In this document: piece after piece, positions 45,349 to 60,300 of the stretch
How positions within the stretch are numbered: the stretch's first letter is position 1
Layout: each line of letters starts with the position of its first letter
Origin: Pomphorhynchus laevis
Lineage: Eukaryota > Acanthocephala > Palaeacanthocephala > Echinorhynchida > Pomphorhynchidae
DNA: 64,000 nucleotides
Direction: 5' to 3'
Assembly (NCBI GenBank): GCA_012934845.2
Contig: WNNJ02000901.1
Span: 248,001-312,000, forward strand
Translations under genes and position numbers: made by a program
The notes under the pieces: model-generated
Database searches by the model: none
What the model was told of the DNA's origin: nothing
The model's input: only the letters and a program-made list of their open reading frames with translations

Positions 45349-48300
45349 TTACTCGGTAGCTGTCGCATTCAACTCATGACATATCACAGCAGCTATTTTC
45401 GAAAAACTTTCAATTCGCTTGCTAATAGGCTTTCCTGAACCATGTCCGGCTTTCGTTTCAATATATGCAAGTAAAGGATTTACCTAAAAGTTTTAAACTA
45501 TATGGTATATATACAGGAAAATAAAATAAGGAAAAACTAGAAAAAAGGAAATTATATTAATTATATTAATTATATTATTGCAATAATAAATAAATAATCG
45601 TGGTATCTATAGCCAATTCATGCTAATAACCATCAAGTAAATATAAATATATGGATAAAATTGAATCAATAGAATCCTTAAATATTATGATAAATCAAAA
45701 TTATTTAAAAGTAGGGACATCTATATTTAGACAAGTAAAAGCTATTCCAATGGGTGGTAATGGTAGCCCAATTATAGCTGACTTGTTTTTAAGTTTTATA
45801 GAATATGAATTTGTTCATAACTGTGTAAAAAATAAATCTAAACAATATAAATATATGAAATATATGTTTCGATACATTGATGATATATGTGTATTTAATT
45901 CTAATAATTTTATTCAATTAGTGAACAAATTTATCCAAAAAGCCTTATTCCTAACAAAACCAATATTAATGATAAAGAAGGTGTATATCTAGATATGAAC
46001 ATTAAATTAACATCAATTAAAACTACTATTAATTTATATCGTAAAGATGACATATTTAAATTTACAAGAAACATATTTTTGCATGAGCATTCATGCATAC
46101 CATATAATATAAAATATAATACATTAAATAATGAAATTTTAAGAATTGCCACAATATGTAATGATATTGGCTTTCTTCAAAAAATTATTAAATATAATAA
46201 TTAAATATAATCTAAAGATTAAAATATTTATTTTATTCTGACTAAAATATTATTTAATTTTAAATTTTGCGTACTACAAAATTTGCAAAATAAAACGCCT
46301 ATTCATTAATAGAATAAACTTATGGAAAGTGATATCATACAAATTTCGAACCATATTTTGCGTGGACGCCGTATACCGTTGTATTGAAAATTTGAAAATT
46401 TATCAAAGTTTTTAATAGCTAGATCGGCTTCAGTTACATTGTGATGTACAAGATCGAAAACTTGAGGAAACGTTCAAGTACACATTGACTTATCCGGAAT
46501 ATGAAGGCTTATGTCAATAAACAAAATGGTTAGTATATAATATAATAGTTTAATAATAGTTTTAAAATAACAATTTATGATAACATCCTAGATTATCTCT
46601 CACTTTAAAACGTATGCTTTCGACCAATTATATTGTCGAAATACATTCAGTCTTTTGAAATTATAAAGAAAACGAAAAGTCGCAATATATTTGCACTTTG
46701 TAATAATTAATTGGTAATAATAAGTTGTTTTTCACGTGATCATCATGATTATAAAAATTAAATGCTTTTATTAGACTTTGTTCCTTAAAAATTAAATAGT
46801 TATTCAATAGTATTTATTACAAAGTTTATTTTAAGAAAATAACAAACCATTTATTATAGAACATATTTAAGAAATCATATTATTTTCACACCTGACCGGA
46901 TTTCAAACCAAGTTTGTACTGCAATTCTGCTATGTATTTAAATGTGTGTGCCGGTACTACTCTGTCGTCGTGATCCGCTGTTGTGCAAAGGATAGCAGGA
47001 AATGATCCATTAGAAGGAATATTGTGTAATGGTGAATAGCTAAACGGCAGCATTAGTTAACAATAGTAGTAAACTATTAGTAAATCAAACTAGTAGGAAG
47101 TGTTTGGTTTATAACATTTAACTAGTATCGATATTTTGAATTAAACTTTAATTTCAGATTTAACTTTTCTTGGTAACATTCAAGAATATATTTAAACAAG
47201 CACATTTTAGAAATGCTTATTAGAAACAAAAGATTCATCCAAATCTCACTTGATTTTATCATTTGAACGTAGCAATAAAGATTTCAGAAATTTCTCGTTA
47301 TCTATGAGGAAGAATATTTTGAACACGAAAAATTAGTTTGAACATTATCTCGAGCAATTATAAAGATTTTATTGTTAATGCATACAACAACATGTTTATA
47401 AGGGTTGCCTTAATGATTGGGTAGCATCACCTCAGATTTGTTAAATCAATAATATATGTTAAACTGAGTCTACGTAAGTTATATTATGTATAAATTCAAA
47501 ATAAAGACATAATAAATAATTAAATAATAAGTATTAATAACAAATAATTGTTATCAAAGATTTTTTAATTTATAAAAAATCTATAATTTAAATCAAGTTA
47601 AAATAAAAAATAAAAATTAAAAATAAAAGTCAATTTTTATGAATTGAATAATAAAAAACTGACGATGTATAAGAATCAAGATTAGAGGTCATCAGTATGA
47701 ACTACTATGCTATCAGGTTTCGGCCCTTTTTCCAAAACCCAACATAACAGCGGGGCCAAATACATGCTAATGACGTATTTCCTCTGATGACATTTGATTA
47801 CCTGGTTTATTTTATTCTAACACAAAGCATAGTGTTTATTATCTATCCATAAAAGTTTTTCGCTTAATAGTTTAAATAAATTTTTAATAATATTTTGTTG
47901 TCTAGCATGATTACATTCGGGATAAAATCAGCATGTTTTTAACGAAGCATTTCGAGAGTGCAAATCAAAAATAATGTTATTTCGGCTGGCTACGCAATCC
48001 TTTTCAATCTGAAAACAAACAAATGATAAAAAACAAAGAAATATATAGATAAATAACTATATTGTGGCTTGCTGTGACTCAGTATGCCGGGTTCGTTTAT
48101 CCCGTAGGTTGAAACTACTTCATTTCACCTCACTGAGGATTTTGTTAGTAGTAGACCTGATATCGCCAGGAGGTAATTTTAATTGCCAGTCTGGTTTGTT
48201 CTCCTCCATTTGCTTCTTTTATTAGACGGCAATTTAACGCTTCGTCTTTCAGTAGAACCCAACTGTTGTCAACGTCAATTTTATGACATGTGTTAGTGAA

Positions 48301-51300
48301 GTGGTTAAATAACGCGGATGAAACGTCTTTTTCTTTCAGATTGTATTTATGCTGACCTATTCGTGTTGTTAGACCTTGCTTAATCTGACAAATATGCATC
48401 TTGTTGCAATCAGAACAGGGAATTTTGTAAACCATTTTGTGACTACATAAACCACTTAATTTAGGATCGCTTTTGTGGTAAATGGATATTTCTTCTTTCG
48501 TTATGATGCGTAGAAGGTTTTTAGCATTATTGTCCTTTATAAACGTTGTTCATAAATACTTTTATCATTATGGTTGGCTTATATTTTGTTGATTTTAATC
48601 AACAAATATTTTGTTGATTTATAAATTAAATGTTATACTCAAAAATCTTGTTTTTACTACAAGAAATAGAAAAATCATCAAACTTGCTTAAAAATTAGCA
48701 TTTCTTATGGCAAAAATTGACATACTAATGGATTGACTAATAAATAATACACGGTGTGCTTTAATAATTATTGGAGATCATCAGAAAGAACTGATATGCT
48801 ATAAGGTTTCATCCCCTATTCCGCAAACCAACTTAGCAGCGGGGCCAAATACATGCTAATAACGTACTTCATCTGATGAAATTCGATTAACTTGTATCTT
48901 ATACAAAGTATATTATTTATTATCTATAAAAATTTTCCGCTAATGACTTTAAATTTATTTTTAATATAACTGTGTTGATTAATATATTTTACTATTTTCT
49001 GTTAATTGAAAATAATTGAAATTTAAATGAATGAGCAATATATTTAGCAAATTTTGAAAAATCCGTTTATCGAATCCGATTGCAACCTAAACTTTAATTT
49101 AGCGATTAGCACGATTCTGTGTGTGATTTTTATTTATAGAAACAAAATTCAAATAACGAAATGTAAATTAAATATTAATAAAAATTATTTCGTAATTAAA
49201 ATTATGATAGATAATTAGATTCAATTCAATTTATGCTATTCATTTCAATTTGATGTTATAAATTTACATTTTCGAGACACTAACAAGTTAAAAAGACACT
49301 TAAAAAATACTTTTTTTAAGTCACTGCTACTTTAGTGACATTTTATAGTGAGAAAAGTATTACGTGTAAATATAATGAAACTGTTTTTCGTCATCGCTAC
49401 ATCCATAGTCACTTATCCAAGCATTCCCAATGGTCCAATTATGGAATTTTAGCATGTCCATAACACTTAAAACACAATGATTAAGAGCGTAAAAATACGT
49501 CAATATTAAGTACCCAACTTCCGGAACAACAAGCTTGAACAAATTAGGCTTTAAATTTGCACATGCAGCAACCAGTAATCCTCCATTCGAACCTCCATTT
49601 ATAGCCAATCTTTATTTAAATATAAATAATACGAATTTAAGTAAATCTTATTTCTATCACAAAACGAAGACTAAGAATTCATTAAGAACAGTGAAGTTCT
49701 AATTCTTTACATGATCATAGTTCACAGAAAATAAATTATAAAAACTCAATGTGTTACATACCTGTTGCTATTTGTGTATTTTTCTTTAATTAAAAATTCG
49801 GCAGCATCACAAAAGTCTTGAAAACTGTTTTTCTTCTGTAATACCCTACCTCTTCTGTGCCAATCTTCACCGTATTCTCTTAAAAGAACATCATAGATAT
49901 TTTAACAAAACGGATAATGCTAATTTACCCTCCACCGCGGATATTTGCTATTGCTAACACAATATTATAGTCATGTATTAATTGGACACGGGAAATTGAA
50001 AATGTGGGCATCAGGCTTACCCCGAATCCACCATAGCCATACAAAATTGTTGGATTATCACTATTCATTTGAATGTCCTGTAAGTTACAGCAATTGTCGT
50101 TATTCTATTAATTACGATTGTACATTCTTTAATTTATTTACTTTCTGTTAATAAAATAACTTCGATTAATGACTTTGATTTCTGTTAATAAAATAACTTC
50201 ATTAGATATGCAAATAGATAAATAAATATCATATGGCGTTAGACAAATACGAATAAAATACTTTTATATATTATAAGATTAATAAGATGGTTATAGCAAT
50301 ACGAGGGGAATCACATCCATGTGCAATTGAGCGCATCATCAAGACGGAATAACAAAAAATTATGGATTAATGTACATATTGGAATTAATAAAATCATTCA
50401 TCGATAATATTAATGACCTCGCTACTGTTGGGTTGAGATAAAGAAGCTGAAAACAAAAAGCAAAGAATTACCAGACAGTTGATACTTGCTTAACACGAGA
50501 TAATGTTTGAAAAGACATAGTAATTTATAATGAACTTTAGAAATTTAAACTGTAAAAAAAGTTTGTTCATTTTTCGGGATTCCTACAACATAAACATTTT
50601 AGGAATAATATCATAATAGTGAATAATAGTGAATTCATAATAGTGAATTTGTGGGGTTGCAGACTATTTATACAATAATATAAGATGTACCATTTTCATA
50701 CAAAAAATTAAAATATAAATTAAAATATAAAAATATTTTTTATTTGAAAACAAAATCACGTTCTTGATTTTCAAATAAAACAAACGTTTTTGGTTTTCTT
50801 GTCTAGATCTTCTTTTTTTCGAGTCATTAATTTTCTTGTCTTATAAACATGTATTAGATTATTAACTTTTAGATTTTCAACGAAAACACACAGTATATCG
50901 TTGGTTAATCAACCTAAAATGTCAACGGAATTGATGTCAATTAATTCCGTTGACAAAATGTCAATCGCAATGCCCTGGTTTCTGCTTCTAAGACTTAATA
51001 TGATTTGCCTGTTATTTATCCTTGAAAATTATTTTAAGAATCGTAATGCTAACGTAACATCAATATGCGTTAATTAATGAAATAAACTACCAAAGTATCA
51101 AAATCTACTGTAATCAGAATCTATTATACTTTAGATTTACAACAAAACACGCAATATTTCAATGCCATGGATATAAGATAAACCTTGCAAATTAAACGTT
51201 TAAATATTCATTTTTAGTTTATTATTACTACGAGTTAAGATATTAAAAAGATATTTTTGATTTCGTCAAGTTTGTAAAGAAAAGCGTGTGATACATCTTT

Positions 51301-54300
51301 ATGAGTGAATTTATTACGTATATTTTAAATGAGAGTAACAAACTCAATAGTATCATTTTCATCACATTACGTACAAGGTATTCGGCAAATATACGAAATC
51401 GTTTAAAGTTGGCTATTTAATTTAATATTTTAAGATAAGATCATACCTTTCTGTGTACCACGTACATTGGGATACGAACAGAGGGTTCTGTTGAACTTCT
51501 GAAGAAGAACTGTTTCGCCGTGAGCAGATCAGTATCTAATGCTGGAAAGTTTGTTTTGTAGAACAGTTCAGGCTATTAAAACAATTTGAAGAGTGGTTTT
51601 TATTAAAGAAAAAAGTCAAACCTCTAAATTGTCGGAATTTGTTTGTATTCTGTAAATGATTGCCGATGATAGAAAAGATGTTATGCAATAGAACACTTCC
51701 GATTCATTAGAACGGTATGAGATTGAAGAAACAGTTGAAATACCAACATTCAATGTTTTTAATAATTCACATGGGTCTCGTTTGTAAACACATATAATAT
51801 TCTTAAAGTAATAAGCATTTTTATTTAATAGGTAAAATTTGTAAAAAACTTAAATTAATAAAAACTGATTTATATTTCAGTAAATTAAAGTAGAATAAGA
51901 AAAATAAATGAATATAAAAATATAATATTGTCATTGCATAAAAGCTAATTTTAAAGCATACAAGTATTTAATGTTCATTCTTATATTCAGATTAAATGTT
52001 TATATTTTCAGATTTAATGCCAATCCACCAGCTGTGATGTAGTGACGAAAGGTTTGATCAAGGCGACTCTAAGTTACATGCCTGTTATGTGTGGTTATTT
52101 CTATGTAATACATAAAATAGATAGCGACATGACATTCATAAAAATGTACGCGTATAAACAACCGTTTTTTAGCAAATGCAGTTTGTGATAAAACTGTTAT
52201 TTTTGATATTGACGCTGCTTGTTGATTCTTCTCTAAAATATAGATACAACGTAAAAATATAAAAAAAACAATAAAAAGAGGATGAAAAAAATTACTGGTT
52301 ACGTTATATTAATAAGGAATTTCAATACAACTGGTTCCTGCATGCTTTTTTACAACCTTGGTCGGTAAGCTTGATCCGGAATGCGCATACCGCAGACCCC
52401 GAGTCCTCAATATTAGACAGTATTAATATTCACTAAAATGGTTTAATGAATTTTGCTTACAGAATTCCGTTCAGAGGTTTAACAAGGATAAAGTACTGTC
52501 GAAATTGTGTAGCTACATGATCACACTGATGAGACAATCCTGTAGCGATGAGTAGACTAATATCGAAAAGCTTCATTGAGGGCTAGGCGTCTGTGGTAGG
52601 CGCATTCCGGGTTAAGCTTCCCGACGAAGGTTGTAAAAAAGCATGCAGGTTTATACTTTCCTGTTCGTGTTAATTAAAAAGTTGTATTTAAATTCTTTCT
52701 GATAAAAAGAGAATGACATCATTTTTATAAATAACTGCAATCCTTCATGCTATAAAAACAATTTATAAAGAAAATAATTTCGATACGGATTTTGAAGCAA
52801 ATAATACATGCACACACAAATAATTGACTGCGAACCATCCCGACAATATAAGAGACTAGATTTATTATTTTGCTATTTTTATAATTTATTATTTTGATAT
52901 ATCATATGTTCCACTGACTAATATATCAAATATATCCACATACAATTGAAAAAGACTGCTAAGCACAGTCGAAATATAAAAATATCAAATTCAGTCTCTC
53001 ATATGCTCGGGATGGTTTGACCCATAAGCAATTCAACATGATATTTAAAAAATGAAATAGCTGCAAAATATTAGTGATGTCCTGCTGAGACCGCAGGTAG
53101 ATGAAAATGTGGCTCAAGACAATGAAGTTGTTGAAGTGCTTTGTCAAAAATAAAATTATCGGAAATATCCACGAGAGCTTTCTGACGTAGAAAATGAAAA
53201 TGCATATAAAAAGAAAATATTTAAATGCTTTTAACATAATTTGTATGCAGTACTCGTACAAGATAACCACATTAATAAACCATCAATTAAATTTTAATTA
53301 ATATTAATTGAAAATAGCAAATTTACCATTAATATCACAAAAGCTTTTAAGTACCAATTAATTGACTAAAAATTAAGGAATTTGCAAAAGCCTGGTTAAA
53401 ATTATTAATTACAACGCATTGAGATATTTCAATTTGCGACACCTTGTCATACAAATCAAGGGATAAATTCAATTGTTAATTAATTTAACTTTTTAAAATT
53501 TAAATGAATCTTTGACAGTAAACGTTAGTGATAAAGTAATTTAAGCAATCCAAAGCAACAGCATTTCTAAAATGCCACGTATCTAAAGGTCTATTAGGTC
53601 ACACTCAAAGCTGTTACCTAATAGAAATGTTAATAACCTCTCGGATAAAACAAACAATTAGCAGATATAATCTTTTAAGATTCAATATCCCTTAATGAAA
53701 GGAAAAAAAAACAAATTTACATGATACAATTTGAATAATAAATGTTCAGGCTTATTCTACTTAAAAAACAGGTTCACGTAACAATTGTTAATCTCTCTAC
53801 GCATGCTTATCAATCTCGTTTAGGTTTGAAAAATAGCAGAAACAAAAAACGAATATCAAAAATAGTGTGCCATATTGTTGTATGATATCCATTGATTTCA
53901 TAACATAAATTTTAAAAATAAATATGGATCCGATTGCAATAGAATAACACAGATGTCAATTAATCATATATGTCAAATAATTTCAATGATAATCCACCTA
54001 AATAACTAAAAATGAATTTATCTAAATCAGCCAAATCACTAAAAATGATATTTATATATAAATACATAGTATTGATGTATTTACGTTGATGAATTTTCTG
54101 TTCGAAAAACAATTGAGCAATTTCAAATAGAAATTCTAATTGAACAAAATTAATAATAAATACCTTAACATCATGAGTTTTCACAACAATCATATATTTT
54201 TTGTCACCAACGCAAATACAGTTATCAATTACATCTTCTTTGTCCTCCTCAATGATGGTTTGGATCATCTTTAAACATAATAAAAAATACTATTATCACG

Positions 54301-57300
54301 GACCACCGAGCAAAACCAACCTCACAACACGGCTTCTGTATATCCACGGCAATAATCTTATATCGATCAGCACCACCATGGTTCGAAAGAAAATAAAACG
54401 TGCGGTCTGAATTCGTTATAAACTATAAAATGCATAATTAATTCCATAGGTTAGTTAGATGACAATTTATTTGTGCTAAATGGAGCATAAAGAAATACTA
54501 ATAGACTAAGTAGGTAAAAGTCAAAATCACACTCTTGGATCTATTAAAATGAATAAACATAGGGTCATTAGTCAAAGTTTATTTAACGAAAAAAATCATT
54601 AATTTTATGAGTATAACAACTAACAGAGATTGCCTTATAATATTCAAACAATGCGGTAATGTGGCTATTTTCCATAAATTCTTTAGATGCTAAATCTTGT
54701 AAATGAACAATTATGTTTTTTGAATTTGAAATTTTCGATGCTGGCAGCTACTTGGCCAAATATCAAGTTAGTATGTTCCACCAATTTAATAATTATGTAA
54801 AACTAGATAATGGATGTGGCGTCTAATAACAACTAAGATGTCACTCATCTTATTTTTAACTAAATGCATCAAAAAATAAACACCTCCAATTAATATAAAA
54901 TGAAATATTTCAAAAATGTTTAATATTTATTTACAATAGTTTTGAAACATCACAATTTTCTTATCGATTTTACAACTTTTTATCCGAAAGAACCAACATA
55001 TTATCGAGCTAATTCAAACATAAAAATTTGCTATTGTTTTAAGAATATCGCACAATCATTTATATACACCTTGAAATAATTGAAGTAATGTCTAAAATTC
55101 ATTTGATGGTTCCATTTATCAGAGAATCTGGATTTTAATTATGGTCTACGTAATTTTTAATTAAATTAAATTACAAATTGTTGTATATTTAAAATTAAAT
55201 TTACAATTCAAAAACTTAAATATTTATAATTGAGATTAAGAGAAATAAGTAATCTTAATTATACAACAGTTTTTGATAAAATACCTACTGTGAATATGTA
55301 TTTATCGTCCTCGAACAGCTTCAACCATTTCATCTCAGCTAAAACAAATTGTGCAAAATAACAAATTAGATTTTGTTTATCTTTATCAATTGAAACGCTG
55401 TTCTTAAATTATTAAATAAAATAATATTAGAAGCTGCATAAAATGTAAAAATGCAAAACCGAACCTAACCGCGTCTGTATGCCGTGCAGTGAGGTTGGGT
55501 TTCAAAATCACATCTTTTAATAAACAGTTAAAACCTGCTTTCTTAATTAATGTCGAACAAAACCATGTTATTGAAATCAATAAAATAAGAGGGAAAACTA
55601 AACTTTGTCGAGCAAAGTTTTTGTCCCTATTAAAATCAATTAAAGACTTAAACTAATCGGAATATAAAAACAAAATTGACCAAAGCAAAATTAAAAAAAA
55701 CATTTGAAACATTTCTTTTGTCAATACAATTTGAATAACAAATAAAATTTGTGGGTAACATCTTATATGTTGTAAATATTTAATAGAATTCAAATTGTAA
55801 TGAATTAAGATTGATTTAGATGAACCAAATATCTCAAAAAAAATAATAGAATATTTGTAATTGCTACCATTACCTTTCAATTTGAAAAACGAAAATACTG
55901 GAATAACAAACGTTTTGCAGCACAGAAAGTAAACCAACAATTAAAGCAATCAAAATGACTAACAGTTAAATGTGGATCCGTGTATGCTTATGTCATAAAT
56001 CCAAATGCAGTTTTCAACCTTACAACCATACCGAATGGTGGCTACCAGATATCGTCCATCGCCGGTGCATTCAATGGAACTGAACATGGTAAAAGAAAAA
56101 TCACATTCCGCAAAATCAATTAGTGAACAGTTACCCTATCAACCCAGGTGATGTTGGAAAGTTGAGCACTAACATGTCGTCTTTTTGGGAAGTTCCCATT
56201 TTGTGGTAATACGTTTTACAAAACTCATTTTTAGTGGTTTCGGTTCCATCTGCTTTATCCTCAACATCATAGGTCTAAATCAAAACTTTAATGGTACGTT
56301 GATGATTGTGAAAAATCAAAGACAAAAGTAATACAAGCGAAGAAATTTCGTAATTTAAAAATCCGCATCAAATTTATTTAAATAAATAATTTTTAAATTT
56401 AAAATAAAGTTGGCACAGTATACAAGTATGTAAAATTTTAAATAGTTGATGATCAATTATTGATAAATAATTATTAGGGCTGGATCAAAGTAAATAGAAA
56501 ATTATTATTTGATATTTCGCTAACCCGTAAGTGCGCGTATCTGTAGTAAGTGCTTAATCGTCTTTCAACTTGCCGATGTTTCATATGTCCAATGAATATT
56601 ATTAGTTTTTTAATTATTTTCATGCAAAGGTCTACAATAACATTAGAAAATATCAATTGCTTAAGATGGATACTACAACAATATTCATCTAAATGAAGAA
56701 GCTAGTTTCAACAACAATACGAACATTATATTAAATAATATTAACTTTTTCAACAACAATACGAACATCAAAGTTAATAATATTAACTTTTTCAACAACA
56801 ATACGGACATTATATTAAATAATATTAACTTTTTCAACAACAATACGAACATCATATCAAATAATATTAACTTTTTCAACAACAATAGTGACATTATATT
56901 TAATAATAATAACTTTTTCAACAACAATATAAACATCATATCAAATAATATTAACTTTTTCAACAACATGGACATTATATTAAATAATATTAACTTTTTC
57001 AACAACAATACGAACATCATATCAAATAATATTAACTATTTCAACAACAACATGGACATTATATCAAATAATATTAACTTTTTCAACAACAATATAAACA
57101 TCATATCAAATAATATTAACTTTTTCATCAACAATACGAACATTATATTAAATAATATTAACTTTTTCAACAACAATACGAACATCAAAGTTAATAATAT
57201 TAACTTTTTCAACAACAATACGGACATTATATTAAATAATATTAACTTTTTCAACAACAATATCAAATAATATTAACTTTTTCAACAACAATACGGACAT

Positions 57301-60300
57301 TATATTTAATAATAATAACTTTTTCAACAACAATATAAACATCATATCAAATAATATTAACTTTTTCAACAACATGGACATTATATTAAATAATATTAAC
57401 TTTTTCAACAACAATACGAACATCATATCAAATAATATTAACTATTTCAACAACAACATGGACATTATATCAAATAATATTAACTTTTTCAACAACAATA
57501 TAAACATCATATCAAATAATATTAACTTTTTCATCAACAATACGAACATTATATTAAATAATATTAACTTTTTCAACAACAATACGAACATCAAAGTTAA
57601 TAATATTAACTTTTTCAACAACAATACGGACATTATATTAAATAATATTAACTTTTTCAACAACAATACGAACATCATATCAAATAATATTAACTTTTTC
57701 AACAACAATACGGACATTATATTTAATAATAATAACTTTTTCAACAACAATATAAACATCATATCAAATAATATTAACTTTTTCAACAACATGGACATTA
57801 TATTAAATAATATTAACTTTTCAACAACATTCAACAACAATGGACATTATATCAAATAATATTAACTTTTTCAACAACAATATAAACATCATATCAAATA
57901 ATATTAACTTTTTCATCAACAATACGAACATTATATTAAATAATATTAACTTTTTCAACAACAATACGAACATCAAAGTTAATAATATTAACTTTTTCAA
58001 CAACAATACGGACATTATATTAAATAATATTAACTTTTTCAACAACAATACGAACATCATATCAAATAATATTAACTTTTTCAACAACAATACGGACATC
58101 ATATCAAATAATATAAACTTTTTCAACAACAATATCGACATCATATTAAATAATATTAACTTTTTCAACAATAATATGGACATCATATCAAATAATATTA
58201 ACTTTTTCAACAATAATACGAACATCATATTAAATAATATTAACTTTTTCAACAACAATACCGACATCATATTAAATAATATTAACTTTTTCAACAACAA
58301 TATGGACATCATATTAAATAATATTAACTTTTTCAACAATAATACGAACATCATATTAAATAATATTAACTTTTTCAACAACAATACGAACATCATATTT
58401 AATAATATTAACTTTTTTAACAACAATACGAACATCATATTAAATAATATTAACTTTTTCAACAACAATATGGACATCATATCAAATAATATTGACTTTT
58501 TCAACAACAATACGGACATCATATCAAATAATATTAACTTTTTCAACAACAATACCGACATCATGTTAAATAATATTAACTTTTTCAACAACAATACGGA
58601 CATTATATTTAATAATAATAACTTTTTCAACAACAATATAAACATCATATCAAATAATATTAACTTTTTCAACAACATGGACATTATATTAAATAATATT
58701 AACTTTTTCAACAACAATACGAACATCATATTAAATAATATTAACTTTTTCAACAACAATACGGACATCAAAGTTAATAATATTAACTTTTTCAACAACA
58801 ATACGGACATCAAAGTTAATAATATTAACTTTTTCAATTAACTTTTTCAACAACAATACGGACATTATATTAAATAATATTAACTTTTTCAGCAACAATA
58901 CGGACATCATATTAAATAATATTAACTTTATAGATTTTGTCTTCGGATGTAATTTAAACTGTGTATTTGTATATATTTTCTCCATCCGAGAGGCAAAACG
59001 GGTAATTTTCTCTTCATTATTATATTTAATACTTTATTTCATTTTTATAGTTTTAGATTATCGTAGATAATCTTATGAGATTATTAATATGGCAAAATAT
59101 AAAATATAAATTGAAATATAAAGGTATATTTTGATTGGTAGACTTCGTTTTAATTAATCGTACTGCAAAAAAATAATGATATTTAAATTTTTTTATTTAA
59201 TTAAATGTTTATTGAATTTAAAGGTGGATAAATACAATTTGTTAATTTGTATACTAGTATTAATAAATTAAATAATAAATGTCGTGAAGACATTGTTTCG
59301 AAAAAACAATAGTTACACTGTAAAAGCCTCCTAGATTATCCACAGTCCATTTAAAGTTTGAAAATTTAACACGTTCCAGAACGTCGATTATTGATGGAAA
59401 GCCTTTTGATGCCTGCTTAAACTAAAATCAAAATATTACATGATAATAAAGGTTCATAAAAAAAGTTTTCATACACAAATTTAAATTTTTGTTAATAGAA
59501 TAGAATCTATTTTATGTTGCAAAATGAACTGAGCCACTTACATGTTCATCTATATGTAAAAATAAAAAAGATAAAACAATCAAATTCAGTACTGTACATT
59601 GGCAAGAAATGTGTAAAAGATGCGATATGTCAGGTTTATCGTTAGCATTGAGACAATGAATTTTAGTTTTAGCGGGCAAGATATATACGCCAGATGGTTA
59701 TATGTGAAATGAAGAAAGATCAGATCAGACTTTGCCGGGGGAGAGGAGTTAAATTGAAATGTCTTGTATAAAGGTGTGAAAGAAGGAAGATTAGCGAATG
59801 TCAACGGGTAGGTAGTTTTATTTCATGCTAGCGGCCCAGAAACATGATATATACGGATGCCATACATAATTAGTGCAATATTTAAGAATGGCTGCGAGAC
59901 ATGTGCGGCATCGTGGAGTTAGATAATACGAGTAGATAGAATTGTGAGTCAGATGCACGGAAACGAAAAGCAAGAAATAGTAAGCGCATGATGACATTAT
60001 TGATTGAGAAGCAATAGATAACAAGAAATATGATCAAATCGTCGGAAGCGTAATAAGATACGAGCGGTTGTGTGAACAATGAGCTGAGGAGGGCGTAGTA
60101 AGATTTTAAGTCAGTGAACTAGCAAACTTAGGCAATAGTCTAGTTGTAAGAAGAGAAGTGAGAAAATAAGTTGTCTGCGGATGTGCATATTAACTATTCT
60201 ACGAAGAAAAGAGAAGAAAAGAGCAAGAAGGAACCTTATTGTGAACGTGAAAACTAAACATTTGAGTTATGAGCGACAAGTTATCAACAAGAAGAGAGTA

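Noticed and set aside
49929-49965. A possible 25-nt microexon in prolyl oligopeptidase (TTAG/CAATAGC...GGAGG)
   Set aside because: The preceding sequence reads continuously in frame and matches the family ([14 protein letters not shown]), so it is one exon of 149 nt.
49945-50151. Plus-strand 68-codon frame
   Set aside because: Lies over the prolyl oligopeptidase exon 50077-49929 on the opposite strand.
52480-52580. CTGATGAGA..CGAAAA inside the 313-bp inverted-repeat element as a hammerhead
   Set aside because: No short stem II closes between the two words and no matching stem I or III was found.
57821-58841. Two overlapping frames of over 330 codons on opposite strands
   Set aside because: Both are by-products of the 42-bp tandem repeat, whose period is a multiple of three; codon content is purely that of the repeat.
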